Assembly (NCBI RefSeq): GCF_009727055.1
Contig: NC_052354.1
Coordinates: forward strand, 40,668,219-40,732,218
Direction of reading: 5' to 3'
DNA length: 64,000 nucleotides
Source of the DNA: Benincasa hispida
Lineage: Eukaryota; Streptophyta; Magnoliopsida; Cucurbitales; Cucurbitaceae
Shown: in pieces, positions 49,401 through 60,209 of the stretch
Position numbering within the stretch: position 1 is the stretch's first letter
Layout: the number at the start of each line of letters is the position of its first letter
Made by a program: the position numbers and the translations under genes
Notes under the pieces: model-generated
Told to the model about the DNA's origin: nothing
Seen by the model: the letters and a program-made list of their open reading frames with translations, nothing else
Databases searched by the model: none

Positions 49401-50217
49401 ATATCAGTTATCTTTCAATCAGAATCCTTGTTGCCTTACCAATTCATTCTCCCCTAGTGTGAGATTTAGCGTGTTCATTCTCTGCTCTCTAGAGCAGCAG
49501 TATTCATGATATGAGTCTTAATTTTGATAATGACGGGACAATTTAAAAAGGGGACTCGTAGGTTTTTCAATTATAAGCAAGAATTCCTTCCTTCCCAAAC
49601 TTCAATTAACCACATCATCAGAAAAGGCATTCTTCTTCTACATTTTCCGGCTGTTTTACTTAGTTCATAACCACTACCTCCCGTTTAAATGAAAGCAGTA
49701 ATTTTTCCCCTAACAGTTTTGCAGCTTCCAGTGTCTTATTGCGTCCAAATTGAAACAAAGGGTAACAAATAAAAGTTTGACGACTCCGAGCAATAAATCC
49801 ACCAAGCGTCCAAAGAATTTCATGGCTCGTCACACGCAGAACATAATCCAATTTAGGGCATAATCCATCTTCAAAACTCTAACGAAATCTCAATCCTACG
49901 ATTACGTCGGAAACTTTGACCAATGAAGCTGATTTGCAGGAGCATCGACGAAAAAGCAAAAACACCATTCCTCCATAAATTATAATTCAGATTTTACATA
50001 TAATCCAAACAAAACAAGCATTACGCAATCATATTTCATACAGAACGAATATTGCATCCAAATCGGAACCGTTAATGATTGGAAAAGGCAAATGAAAAAT
50101 ACATAACATCAAAAGGAAAAAAAAAAAAAAAAAAAGAAAGGAAAATCGAACCACTACCATTGATTTTTCTTGCAACTGAACACAGAAAGAGAGCAAAACA
50201 AAGCTTACCTCGGCCAT
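46464..50217 (-). CDS. COX6B: Cytochrome c oxidase subunit 6b
   Basis: Four exons: 50217-50209 (only MAE), 48922-48834, 48719-48638 and 46517-46464; the 234 bases join to 77 aa plus stop. Junctions: GAG|GTAAGC, CTCAG|ATT, CACAG|GTGTAT, CACAG|GTG, TGG|GTGAGT, TGCAG|GTC. The protein shows the twin CX9C-CX10C cysteine pairs (C24/C34 and C45/C56), the coiled-coil-helix fold of COX6B, with [27 protein letters not shown] and the C-terminal NGTFPGPL. It is the short plant form without the long N-terminal extension. It sits on the intermembrane-space side of complex IV and joins the two monomers; the cysteines are oxidised by the Mia40 pathway. All key residues are intact. A 9-base first exon followed by a 1286-base intron is why simple frame finding misses this gene. 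Confidence 0.95.
46997..47103. mobile_element. Small inverted-repeat MITE in COX6B intron 3
   Basis: TGTTTGGATTGACTTTCTAAG at the left returns inverted as CTAGAAAGTCAATTCAAATAG at the right, with AAAAAGTGTTTTT words in the arms. A relative lies at 51600-51696. Confidence 0.65.
47757..47800. repeat. Short tandem duplication in COX6B intron 3
   Basis: CTGAATTTCTTACCTTAGAT occurs twice in a row, 22-23 bases apart. A recent slippage event is likely. Confidence 0.7.
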
Positions 50218-50335
50218 GACTGAACGTATTGAAGCTCCAAGAAATTGAGGAGATCAAACGAAAGACTCTGTAATTGTAACGTAGAGGAAGGCGCAGTTTA
50301 AGTTGAACGAGAAAATGTTCAATCTTTGTCTCAGA

Positions 50336-50392
50336 GAAATCATATAAAAGACTCATAAAAGGGCCAATTCTATATGGGCCTCCGTTGGCCCA
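50336..50392 (-). promoter_or_regulatory. COX6B promoter: TATA-like box and two site II elements
   Basis: TGGGCC at 50375-50380 (plus) and its complement GGCCCA at 50387-50392, plus GGGCC at 50361. Paired TGGGCC/T motifs (site II) are known control elements of plant nuclear genes for respiratory-chain proteins, bound by TCP factors. On the gene strand TTTTATATGA (about 50348-50339) could serve as TATA, about 120 bases before the ATG. Confidence 0.6.
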
Positions 50393-50549
50393 TCAAGACA
50401 GCCCGTTAATTTACAATTATTGAATAATTTAAAATAGAAAAACTTTAAAAATATATTTCGTTGGTCCTTGAACTTTTATAAAATTAGCAATTCAGTCCTT
50501 GAACTCTACAGATTACGATTTAGTCCATGTATTTTAAATTTTTAATAAG

Positions 50550-50740
50550 TTGGGTCCAATTTGGTAATCATTCGGTATTTTATTTTTGTTTTTGAAAACT
50601 ATTTTTTTAGTTCTCAAAATTTAACTTGGTTTTTTAAACCATTGGTGAAAAGTAAATAACAAAGGGAGGAAATTTTGAAGTGGAAATAGTGTTCATAGAC
50701 TTCATTTTCAAAAACAAAATGGTTACCAAATAGAGTCTTG
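50550..50740. mobile_element. 'TTTGGTAA' MITE, copy 2
   Basis: TCCAATTTGGTAATCATT at the left and AATGGTTACCAAATAGAGTC at the right are inverted ends; the core has TTTTGTTTTTGAAAAC and its complement. Same family as 59010-59310. Its duplication is unclear. Confidence 0.55.
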
Positions 50741-51059
50741 TTTTTTTAACTTTAGTAAGAAATAATTTAATCTATATACGTTACAAATTTTAACGATTTA
50801 GTCTTTGTTGTGAAATATAGCATCAAGATTTGATAGAATTTCTTGCACAATAAATTGATTGGAAATCACTTTTTAAAAACTAAGTTATTTCACAATAAAG
50901 ATTAACTCTTAATTTTGAAAAGATTTTTCATGATAGGGACTAAATTATTACAAATTTCAAAGTATAGGAACTAAATTGTTACCTACTACATAAGTACTAA
51001 ACAGTTACTTTCGAGAAAGCTTAGAAACCAAAAATATCATTTAATCAAAACAAAACAGA

Positions 51060-51240
51060 AACCCCATTTGATTACCATTTGGTTTTTAGATTTTTAAAAA
51101 CTACTTTTCACAGGTTTCAAAACTTGTTTTGGTTTTTTAAGACACCTAAAATGTAAATACCAAAACAAAAAATCAATAAGTAGAAATCGTGTTGATAAAC
51201 TTAATTTCCAAAAACTAAACCGCTATCCTGCAGAGCCAAA
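51060..51240. mobile_element. 'TTTGGTAA' MITE, copy 3, decayed
   Basis: CCCCATTTGATTACCATTTGG at the left; CAAAAACTAAACCGCTATCC at the right. Core words such as AAAACTACTTTTCACAGG match copies 1 and 2. The dispersed 'acaatttagtc' repeat fills 50750-51050 between copies. Confidence 0.45.
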
Positions 51241-51599
51241 ATTGTTGATTAACGCCTAGAAATCCATGTTTTGAATAGACTTTTAAGATACTCTCTTTCG
51301 TATAAATTAGAAGATATTCTTATAAACAAGAGAAAACTATGAATGGATAGATACCCTTCTTTCTCTACCGAATTAGATGCGTGAATCTTGCTATACCACC
51401 CCTACCTTTCTTAAAGGACTCGATTTCAGTTTCGTATTTAAAAAGAGAACAGATACTCTAGTGTTAGATGATCCCATTATAATATTTATTGCATAGTAGT
51501 GTGAGATCTCTGCAAGTAAAAATAGGTGACAAACAATTCAATTTTGTATAACCACATTGCATACAATATGTATTTTAAAGTTCTCTATGTGAGAAGGCA

Positions 51600-51696
51600 C
51601 GGGCCTATTTGGATAGAAATTCTAAGTGCTTAAAAAATTGTTTCAAGTGCAAAAAAGAAATGTTTTTAAGCACTTAATGAATCCAAATAGTATCAT
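51600..51696. mobile_element. Small inverted-repeat MITE, relative of 46997-47103
   Basis: GGGCCTATTTGGATAGAAATT and ATGAATCCAAATAGTATC form the inverted ends, with AAGTGCTTAAAAA and TTTTTAAGCACTT inside. Confidence 0.65.
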
Positions 51697-51944
51697 AATC
51701 TTACTCCCAACTTCACTAATTTCATTCCAGTCAATCAACTGAAGTTGATCACTACAAATACACCATAACTGAACTTGTTAACATGAATGTCATTGTTAAC
51801 ATGATGGTATTCTGTATGTGTTTGCATAATACTTGGAAGTGTTACAGGGAGAAAATTTCAACTAAAGAGTGTGTGTGTACTTTTTTACTAACAAATTGAG
51901 GCAGCTAATCTGAACAAAGAAGCAGTGATCATGGCTTCACACAC

Positions 51945-53933
51945 TCACCTTCGAGGAATGGAAGGATCAAATGTCGCTTCCCAGGCAGCACTGCTACCAA
52001 TGGGGGCAGCCACACCCGCAATCGTTCCAGTGCTGGCCAGGGCATGATCAATGGAATGTGGAATTTGACTGTCTCCTGGCGCCACAGAAGGCACTGCAAC
52101 TTGCGACCTTCCATACATGTCAACATAGTCATTGGCTCCGGGCATGTGAGGTGGGTATGAAGGATCCAAATTCACGTACGTGCCGCCATATGCATTTGGT
52201 GCTACAGAAGCAGATAGTTTCATTGCAAGTGTCAATAGACATCCAAAGATAATTAACTTTAGAATTCAAGATCACTATACAACCTATAGAACAAGACCAT
52301 GTTCAAGTAAGATCGTCACTAACTGAAAAGTGAGAAAAGAAATGTACCATATGCCCTTTTTTCCACGTTCAAAACCTCGGCTCGCAACCTCTCTACTTCT
52401 CTTGCAAGGGAAATCAGATTCATTTCTGTTGCTTTCATTTGCTCTACTTGTTCTATGTTCCTACCTTTTTCATGCTCAAATGTTCCTCTGCATACCAAGT
52501 CAATATATGTAAAAAAGAATTAACACATTAAGTTGAAAATTCCAATCGAAACTCAAATATCAATGATGCATTTCATCCATATAGAAACAGAAGTAATGTT
52601 GCCACAGTTCACATAGCAACAAACACCGATTGCCATAACAAATGGTTAATGCAATGTCAATTACTTCTTTTGGAAAAGTAAAGCTAGTATCTATTACTTC
52701 TTTTCAACTTTCCTATTCTATACTGTCTCATTTTTTCTCAATCTCAAAACCACTCTCATGTTAATGCAATGTCAATTCATTCCAATGTCTCTTCACTTGG
52801 GCATAATGTGCTCACTAATATCTATTAAGATTGTCCCCAAACCATAGCATATACTAGGAGAAGTCTAGCCCACGACAATTCATAGAGAACCACCAGTCCC
52901 ACTCTTGCTTTTGGACCAAACTATAGTCTCGTGTAGGCATAGCATTGAGGGTTTGAACCATCTTTTTATGTTTACGCTTGGCTGCCAAGGTGTATGGTCT
53001 CGTCTGCAAAGTCTTGGTACCTGTCTTGGTATCTCTTCGAAGGTTAAACATGTGAGGGATGATTCAGGATTTCTATTTTTGTAAGGAGAGACAGATTTCA
53101 TTGATAAATGAAATAAAGGAGTAGATGCACCCAGACACAAGACACCTATATGAGTGTGATTAGAAGAGAGCTTTTTAGTTAGAAATTGATGAACAAATAA
53201 TATAATAAGAAAAAATGGTGTTTACATTACACCAATAATGGCATGAAAAAGCAATACATCCATAAAAATCAAAGGTTCAAAAAGATTCCTCAAAAACCTT
53301 TTCATTCCATTTGTCCCAAAGAAACAAGAGGAAGACTCTCTTGAGAGCAAGTCACAAAGTCTTCTCCACAGCATGGAATGGATGGCCAACGAAAATGGGT
53401 GCAAGAATATCGAAGATGTTATTAGGCGAAGTCAAGGACCAACACAAAGCATCCCGGCCGTTACCCAATGTCTCTTAGATGCAACAGAGCAATGTGCAAA
53501 AAGATGTTCAGGATGCTTCAAATCAAAAGAACACATTACACACCATGATGGAGAAAGGTGAAAGTAAGGGAGCCTCTTTTGAAGCCGATCTGCCTTATTA
53601 ATAGCTCCAAAACTAAGCTTTGAAAGGAAGATTTTAATCTTCTTTGGATAAACATCATTCCAAACTACTGAATAAAGATTATATGGGACGTAAGTTTGAA
53701 TCCTCCTTTCAGGGAGAAGGTGCATAGTTCGGCAAGGTGGATTTGTAATCCTTTTGTGGTTCATGAAGCTAGAAAGAAATTTGAGAAAATTTGCAAGAAT
53801 AGTTAGGTCAAAGAAAAAGTATCAAAATGGATGTATTTTAACGCATCTATCTATTTTTAATCTTAAAATTCTAAACTGTTAGTAATTATCTTTTATTTTT
53901 ATTATCAAAAAGTGGGGGGGGGGGGGGGGGGGG

Positions 53934-53964
<31 letters not shown>

Positions 53965-54033
53965 TGGGGGGGGGGGGGGGGGGGGGGGGTGGGGGGGGGG
54001 GGGGGAGGGGGGGGCGGGGGGGCGGGGGGGAGT

Positions 54034-54130
<97 letters not shown>

Positions 54131-54922
54131 GTTCTTTTAAATTATCTTGTATTTGTAGTCAGGTTCTCTGGTTTTGGTCGGCTTTGTTGTGGGAAAATTT
54201 GGGTTCTCACTATAAAAGGAAAAAAGAAGTAATAATAAAGAATTTAGTATTTTGATTTCAGTCTAAAGTAAGTTCATGGCCAAATAATTATTGCATTAAG
54301 TTTCAGCTAAATAGTTGTAATGTAATAAATGCTAAAATTCAGAAACATTGTAAAAGAAAAGCAGAAAATGTCGAAACACATCTCACCTTAACCTTTGGTG
54401 TTCTTTCCTCAAATCCTCGAGCTCAGCATGTAAATTAGGTAGATTCTTAATATCAGACTCTGCTTTATTCAATTCCTGGGTTGCTTGTTGAATTTGGAAG
54501 GTTAATTCTTGTTTGTCCTTGACCAAGCTCTGAGCCTCCATGTGGGCCTGCTGCAAGTCCTTCTTCAGCCCCTCTCCAGCTTCAATACTTGCTTCCATTT
54601 TTGCAATCTTATCTAGCAATACTCTCGTCTGAATATCACTTTCTGTCTGAATGCTTCGAATATGTGCCCGCACAGTTTGTATTTCATTCTCGGCGGCCAC
54701 GAGCTCTTGCCTCAAAGTGACATGAGCAGTTGCCAACTTATGATTTTCCCTTGCAAGTTTTTCTATGTCAGATGTCTGTACAGCTAATTTATCCTCTAAT
54801 AATTCAAGAGATTTGTGGCTGACAGCAGAATCTGATCCAGGAAAAGGACCATGGCGCATCAACCCTGGAGCCTTAACAGGACGTCCATTGTATAGTGGTT
54901 GAAGAGTTTCCCTCGTGGACAT
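51945..54922 (-). CDS. FLX-like coiled-coil protein (FLOWERING LOCUS C EXPRESSOR-like)
   Basis: Three coding exons: 54922-54387, 52487-52348 and 52201-51945; 933 bases, 310 aa plus stop. Junctions: TTAAG|GTGAGA, ATGCAG|AGG, TATG|GTACAT, TGTAG|CACC; phases agree (2, then 1). Residues of about 36-225 form a long coiled coil starting LELLEDKLAVQ, with the family blocks ENHKLATAHVTLRQEL and FEHEKGRNIEQVEQM. The tail is rich in G, P, Y and A and ends FDPSIPRR. FLX and its relatives work with FRIGIDA-type complexes in the nucleus to raise FLC expression in Arabidopsis; in species without FLC the role is open. Which FLX-like paralogue this is cannot be said. The stop codon overlaps a good donor-like AAG|GTGAGTG, so a 3' UTR intron or a longer isoform is possible. 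Confidence 0.88.
53080..53770 (-). pseudogene. LINE fragment with zf-RVT domain, in FLX-like intron 1
   Basis: 53432-53764 encodes a zinc-binding segment found after RT in plant L1-like elements: WNDVYPKKIKIFLSKLSFG, RLQKRLPYF, PSWCVMCSFDLKHPEHLFAHC. 53222-53404, in another frame, and the tail down to about 53080 (ATTTATCAATGAAAT on that strand) match the usual LINE 3' end. It lacks RT and endonuclease and lies in the same orientation as the host gene. The adjoining 52854-53080 may be a further inserted piece. Confidence 0.78.
53914..54128. repeat. Poly-G tract, 215 bases
   Basis: 206 of 215 bases are G. The exceptions are A at 53936, 54006, 54031 and 54076, T at 53965, 53990 and 54033, and C at 54015 and 54023. 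It lies in FLX-like intron 1, 260-470 bases downstream of the first coding exon, where the transcript would read poly-C. Could be a true G tract or an assembly/base-calling artefact. The glycine-only frames across it are not genes. Confidence 0.9.
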
Positions 54923-54948
54923 TTATGATTTATCTGAAGACTGGTTCA
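54923..54948 (-). other. FLX-like 5' UTR end with splice acceptor
   Basis: Just upstream of the ATG the gene strand reads TTTGTGCAG|TGAACCAG, a good acceptor, so a 5' UTR intron probably precedes the first coding exon and ends at 54949. Confidence 0.5.
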
Positions 54949-55249
54949 CTGCACAAATTTTAAAGGATATGCACACTTTAATGCACAGCTAGATGCTTGA
55001 ACTAAAAAAACATACATAAAACAGAATACACAATTATGGACATTATTTCATAACTAAATCAAGCGAGCACTTGATACTTTTAAGAGAAGAAACTTATTTC
55101 TTAAAGAGTCTTTTCCAGCCAGACCAGTTGAAAGACGAGCAACTCTACGTTGATGTATTCAACACTATGGCATTTGTAGTAGGCAGACGAATCATGGATG
55201 CTTCTCTTATTACAAATGAAATTATTGATGATTGAAGTGCTTAAAAGAA

Positions 55250-55440
55250 AAGGGTTTGATCCTTAAACTTGATTTAGAGAAAGAAGGCCTTTGATAAGAT
55301 GGATTAGGGTTTCTTGAGGTGATCCTTCAAGTTAAAGCTTTTGGCCCTCTTTGGCAAAATTTGATTATTGGTTGTATTCCTAATGCTAGTTATTCTAATA
55401 TAATGGATCGCCAAGTGGAAAAATTATCCATCTCGAGGTG
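55250..55440 (+). pseudogene. LINE reverse transcriptase fragment
   Basis: The plus strand encodes LILKLDLEK, a frameshift, FDKMD, then GFLEVILQ and FGPLWQNLIIGC, the start of the RT catalytic region in plant LINEs. Only about 60 codons remain. The following 55440-55720 is unassigned. Confidence 0.65.
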
Positions 55441-55782
55441 TTCGGCAAGGAATGGGAGGATCTTCAATAACACTTGTGTTCTTCTTCAGGAAATAGCTCC
55501 AAATTACTCAAGTCCGAAGCAAACAGGAAATAGCTCCAACAAACCTCCAAAAAAATATAATCGAAAGCCTATTCATAGAGAATGCACTCCAATGGGGCCG
55601 AAAGGCCAAAACAAGCAGGAAAATTTCTGGACAGCAGGAAAGGAGTAAATTCTCCCTTAACACAACCAACCAGGAGAAAATGTTGACTTCTAGGCTTTCA
55701 CCTTCCAAAGTTCAAGAGACCAAGCCCTGCAATCCATGGGCCATGAAGCAACACAAAACCATGGGGAAGCGACAGTAAGCTA

Positions 55783-56140
55783 AGAAGCACGGACACTTTA
55801 GTTTGGCTAGCGTGTCCATGTCCGATATGTGTTGGACACTTGTTAGTACAACAAATGTGTTAGACATGTATAGAACACTTGTTGAGTAGGCTAAAAAGAC
55901 TCCTAGATAACAATAATAATAAATTTTGACTGTAAAATACATAAAACTAAGTTTTTTAAACATATAAAGGCATCAACCCATTTACTTTTGAATTTCTTTT
56001 TGTATAAAAATGACATATACTTTTTAAAATGTATATTTTAATAAATGTGTCCTTATCGTGTCGTGTCGTGTCATGTCCTAGATTTTAAAAAATGATGTGT
56101 CGCCGTGTCTGATTCGTGTCGTATCCATATATGTGCTTCT
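55783..56140. mobile_element. MITE-like element with GAAGCAC ends
   Basis: GAAGCACGGACACTTTAG at the left and GTATCCATATATGTGCTTC at the right are inverted. The right half holds a GTGTC pentamer run (about 56058-56076). An AT-rich core lies between. The target duplication is unclear. Confidence 0.5.
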
Positions 56141-56739
56141 CATACAATAAGTAGGTCAACTCATCTAACTACCTTTCAGCCAGGAGCTCATCTGGACTGG
56201 AAGTAAAAGACAGACTACTGGGTGAAATGTAGAGTAAAGATAGTGTGAGATAAAAGCATTTTTTCCAATAGCGAGAGAGTAAAGGTGAGGGTATTGGGTA
56301 AAACGGCTAAAAAGAACTACCATCAATCCATCGATCCCTCTAAAAACATATCAAATACCGACTTCCACTCAACAGTTTAAAACGATAAATAATGTGAGAC
56401 AAAACATTCTGAAAAAGCTTTCTTTGAGCTCTTAAAAGCGACATTACCCACCAAGTTAGAGTCTTCTCCTTCGGATTGGCGCCTATATTTATTAGTTTTT
56501 GTTGTAATAGTATGCCAGAGTATCATGGTCTAATGGAAAATATCTCAACCATTTGGTTTGGAGATCCAAGTTTTAAGAAGCAAAGTTCTCGAATTTTAAA
56601 GACCAACTCCCACTTAACAAAATAAGACGAGAGAATCCCTATCTTCCCCCAATTCCGATCACAGAAAATCACTCAAGCTCTAAAGATGAACAAAAAATAT
56701 AGAGGAACCTCACCGAACATGAATTGGATAAGTGTACAC

Positions 56740-56912
56740 TTACGAACCTTTTCCGAAAACAGATTACAGATTGAAGATCAACACAATTAACCTTTTAATC
56801 ATTATAGTTTATCTTTTTTTAGTCAATAATTGGCACTCTTCTGTAATCACCTTTAGGTCTTTGGGGATTCTCCCCTATTTTTATTTATCAATGAAATGTT
56901 TTTTTTTTACCA
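56740..56912 (+). pseudogene. LINE 3' tail fragment
   Basis: Reads GGCACTCTTCTGTAATCACC ... TTTGGGGATTCTCCCC, then TTTTTATTTATCAATGAAATG and a T-run, the common end of plant L1-like elements. Truncated on both sides. Confidence 0.55.
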
Positions 56913-56920
56913 AAAACGAA

Positions 56921-57000
56921 AAAATCGATTCACTACCATTGATTTCTCTTGTGACTAAATACAGAAAGAGAACGAAAGTAAGCTTACTCGGTCGAATTAC
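56921..57000 (-). pseudogene. Relic of COX6B exon 1 and start of intron 1
   Basis: Aligns over about 80 bases with 50143-50222: AAAATCGA, CACTACCATTGATTT, CTTG, ACAGAAAGAGA, AAGCTTAC and CTCGG in the same order. The place of the ATG is changed, so there is no start codon, and no other COX6B exon is near. Because intron sequence is included it arose by DNA duplication, not by reverse transcription. Confidence 0.65.
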
Positions 57001-57315
57001 CATAATGTAAACTAATATTCAAGATCAAAACCGCAATGACATGAACAAAAAATTCCCTATACCATACAAAGAAATTAAAAAATCTCAAAACAACTGACAG
57101 GAGAAACCCAGAAATTTCAGGTTTTAAGCAAACTTGCTAGTTTCCATAAGCTGTAAAAGCGATACCAAAAACATGGGATGCGAGAATAAAGAGCCCCATA
57201 TCATAAAACTACAAACCCAAAAACAAGGTAGTTTACATTGGCAAATTAAGAACCATGGATGACCAAATACGCAAAAAGTAAATTCAAAAGAAGGAGAAAA
57301 ACAAAATTGAGACGA

Positions 57316-57480
57316 ACCAGTTGGTTTTTCTTGTCCTGATATTGCAAATTGAGACGATGAAGAGTCACCGCCGGCAGAAAGCTAATAGCCGCCGGGAAGA
57401 AGCAGAGCAGAAGAGATTGGGAAGATGTCGCTTCAGGTTAAACGGATTTGTAGATGAACTCTACCATTGAAAGAATACAG
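57316..57480 (-). other. Probable first 5' UTR exon of the FLX-like gene
   Basis: More GC-rich than its surroundings, with pyrimidine-rich leader text on the gene strand (CTCTTCTGCTCTGCTTC). The 3' edge could be CAACTG|GTTCGT near 57316, a weak donor. No better first exon is seen upstream of the acceptor at 54949. The inferred intron of about 2.4 kb would contain the LINE, MITE and COX6B relics. Confidence 0.35.
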
Positions 57481-57562
57481 AATTGAGACAGAAAGCCACT
57501 TCCCTTTTCTTTTCTTTTCTTTTTTTTTTTCCCCCTTTTTTCTTTCCCTCCCAATTACAAAG

Positions 57563-57571
57563 TTAGGGTTT
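57563..57571 (-). promoter_or_regulatory. Telo-box (AAACCCTAA) upstream of the FLX-like gene
   Basis: TTAGGGTTT on the plus strand is AAACCCTAA on the gene strand, a known plant promoter motif near transcription starts; a long CT tract lies at 57505-57555. Confidence 0.4.
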
Positions 57572-57579
57572 TCCTTTTT

Positions 57580-58200
57580 CCATCAATTTGATTTTGTTTG
57601 AATTCTATTTTTTTTTTTTAAGAGATTTTATATGAATTCATTCTTTAAGTAAATTTGGTTGTAAATATTTACCAATTTCTATTTTTTTCCTATTTGTAAT
57701 TTTTTTTATACATAGATCAAATAAAATAAAGAAATTTGAATGTAAGACGTGTATGTTGTCATGTTATCACGACTTTTTCATATGTAAATGTCAATTCTCT
57801 CCTTTGGCAAGGGCCAACTTAGAATATTAGTAAATGCTCCAGATGTGGACAAACAAGGTTTTAGTGTTTTTATTATTTCTACCACATCCATTTTGACAAT
57901 TCGAATTTGACTCAAATTTAGGTGTAGTATTTCTTTGGCTTTACATACATTTTCACAAAGAAACTGTCTAAAACTAATTCTTGTAGATGTTGGTTATTTT
58001 ATTAAATTTAACATTGATTAAGAATTAATGTGTGCCCTAAGTTGAATTTTGGAAACAATTACGTGTTTTCTTTTTTACTATATGATCACAACAATAGATT
58101 TGATCAAATTCAACGATGATTAAACATGAACCATATTCGATATTTTGGCTAGAGTCCAATTGAGCCTAAAATTATAAATGGAATTGGATTGAGCAAATTA
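57580..58200. other. Intergenic, no gene seen
   Basis: AT-rich unique-looking sequence up to about 57980. Beyond this point the text leads into the LTR-like segment below. Confidence 0.3.
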
Positions 58201-58765
58201 AGTTGCTCGAGTCCGATGTACAATCCAATTCAAGCCTATAGTAGAAAATCGGCAAAAGAAAATGTTAGACCCATAATAAACTTTAGCCCAACTCAAATCC
58301 AACTTTTGGGCCCAAAAAGGCAATTAGGCTCAAGCTCACCAAAGTCTTGAATAACTCTATAAATAAAGTCCTTATCCTTCATTTTGGTGAGGAGGTTTGG
58401 AAAAAGGGAAGAACGAAACTCTGAAGATTGAAGATTGAAACTTTGAAGATTGAAGATTGACACTCTGAAAATTCGAAGGATATAACTCTCATGAAGTTTT
58501 TTAAATCAAAAGACTAAAACTCTGAAATTTTACAGAGTGTAACTTTCTTTTAAACTTGAAGATTGACAACACAAAAGATAAAGATTTCTTTTGAGTTATC
58601 AAGTTCTCTAAGAAGACTTAGAAGATTTAAACTTTTTTCAACGTTCAAGAGAAAATATCAAATGATCATATATTAGAGATTGGAATCATTATATTGAAAT
58701 TAATACAAACCAAAGTTCATTTCATCGAATAATTTTTTCTAAAAATCTCGTCCTAATACATACTT
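58200..58765 (+). mobile_element. LTR-like segment (possible solo LTR end)
   Basis: Has CTCTATAAATAAAGTCC (TATA-like, 58355), then several GAAGATTGAAGATTGA repeats (58424-58460), and an end resembling plant copia LTR ends (GTTCATTTCATCGAATAATT, TCTCGTCCTAATACA). The left boundary may be the TGTTGG near 57988. No target duplication was found. Confidence 0.35.
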
Positions 58766-59009
58766 TGGTCCCGACTTTTATGGGAATAACAATTTAGCCC
58801 CTTGAACTTTAATAAGTTGAATTTAGTTTTTGTATTTTATAATCTGTAACAATTTAGTCTCTATCATGAAAAATGCCATTGAAATTTTTTTATGTTCCTT
58901 ACACATGTAGATTTAAACACTATTAAGGGTCAAGTTTGTTTATAAATTTTAAAGACTAATTTATTATATAACCAAAATTGACAATTAAGTTTTTCATGAT
59001 AGAGACTAA

Positions 59010-59310
59010 GATCCCGTTTGGTAATCATCTTATTTTTATTTTTGTTTTTGAAAATTAAGCTTATGGACACTACATACACCTCTAAGTTTATTCCTTTGTT
59101 ATCTACTTTTCACCAATAGTTTAAAAAATTAAGCCAAATTTTGAGAACTAAATAAAGTAGCTTTCTAAAAGTTGTTTTTGTTTTTAAAATTTGGCTAAGA
59201 ATTAAACCATTGTACTTAATAAATATGTAAATCATTAAAATAAATGTGAATGAAATAGACTTAATTTTAAAAAACAAAAACAAAAAATCAAAAGATTACC
59301 AAACGGGGCC
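59010..59310. mobile_element. Tourist/Harbinger-like MITE, 301 bp
   Basis: Ends GATCCCGTTTGGTAATC and, inverted, GGCCCCGTTTGGTAATC; flanked by TAA at 59007-59009 and 59311-59313. The flanks (GAGACTAA + ATTGTTAC) rejoin into the dispersed 'acaatttagtc' repeat, so the empty site is visible. Confidence 0.78.
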
Positions 59311-60209
59311 TAAATTGTTACAAAATTAAAGGTATAAGGACTATTTGAAATTAATTAATATAATCTAATTGGTTAACTTTGTTATTTAACTATATTAAAA
59401 TTTAAGTCCACGTTTAATAATCTGTGAATGTGTTAACTAAACTAAATGAAGTAAAGCTTTCAACACCATAATAATCAGATTAAATTAAATTTAAATTATA
59501 AAGACCAAGTCGATACTCTTAAAAACTATAGAAACTAAGTTTATAATTTAACTTGCTACTTTCTATAAATTTTATTTTAAAAGTTTATTTTCTTTCCTCC
59601 AAAATCCTAAGGTAGAAAAGTGTATTTTTTTCTTGGAAAACAAAGAACTAGCAAACAAAACCAAATCGACTACTGATTTATGACAATTTGTTCTACAACA
59701 AGATAACAATCAATTTAAAAAATGAGAGAATTAAACCAACGAAATTTTACAAAAAATTCGACGTGCCAAAATATGAGTTGTCTTATTCAATTCAACTCTA
59801 TTAGATTGGTCTATCAAGTAAATGTTTATCCAATCCATGAATTCGAATATAGAACAAAAATGGTAGGTTTCACATAGTCTATCTAGACTTCATTGTGTTC
59901 TATCAAATTGTTTTTATAATGAAGCTCACTTATTCTAAATCTTTGGTTTGTAGTTGAGGAATAACTTTTGCTTTTGGTTAACATGTGGTTGCAAATCCTC
60001 CACTAGAAGGCAAAATTAGACTAAAGGATTATATTAATGTTGAAATTTGGTGGTATGGATCAAGAAGCATAAAACTCACATTCATCTAAAGACTAAAGAA
60101 TTATTAAGATTTTATTGCATCAAAACCTAATCACACCCTCCAAATTAAATCAAAGTGGGGAGAAAGTTTTACCTTCCATCCAGATTTAAGTAGGTTTGTG
60201 CAAAACTAA

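Noticed and set aside
53912..54255. Glycine-rich reading frames across the poly-G tract
   Set aside because: They exist only because GGG codes for glycine; the tract lies in an intron of the FLX-like gene and may be an artefact.
55508..55708. Minus-strand frame next to the LINE RT fragment
   Set aside because: No recognisable domain; in a zone of truncated inserts.
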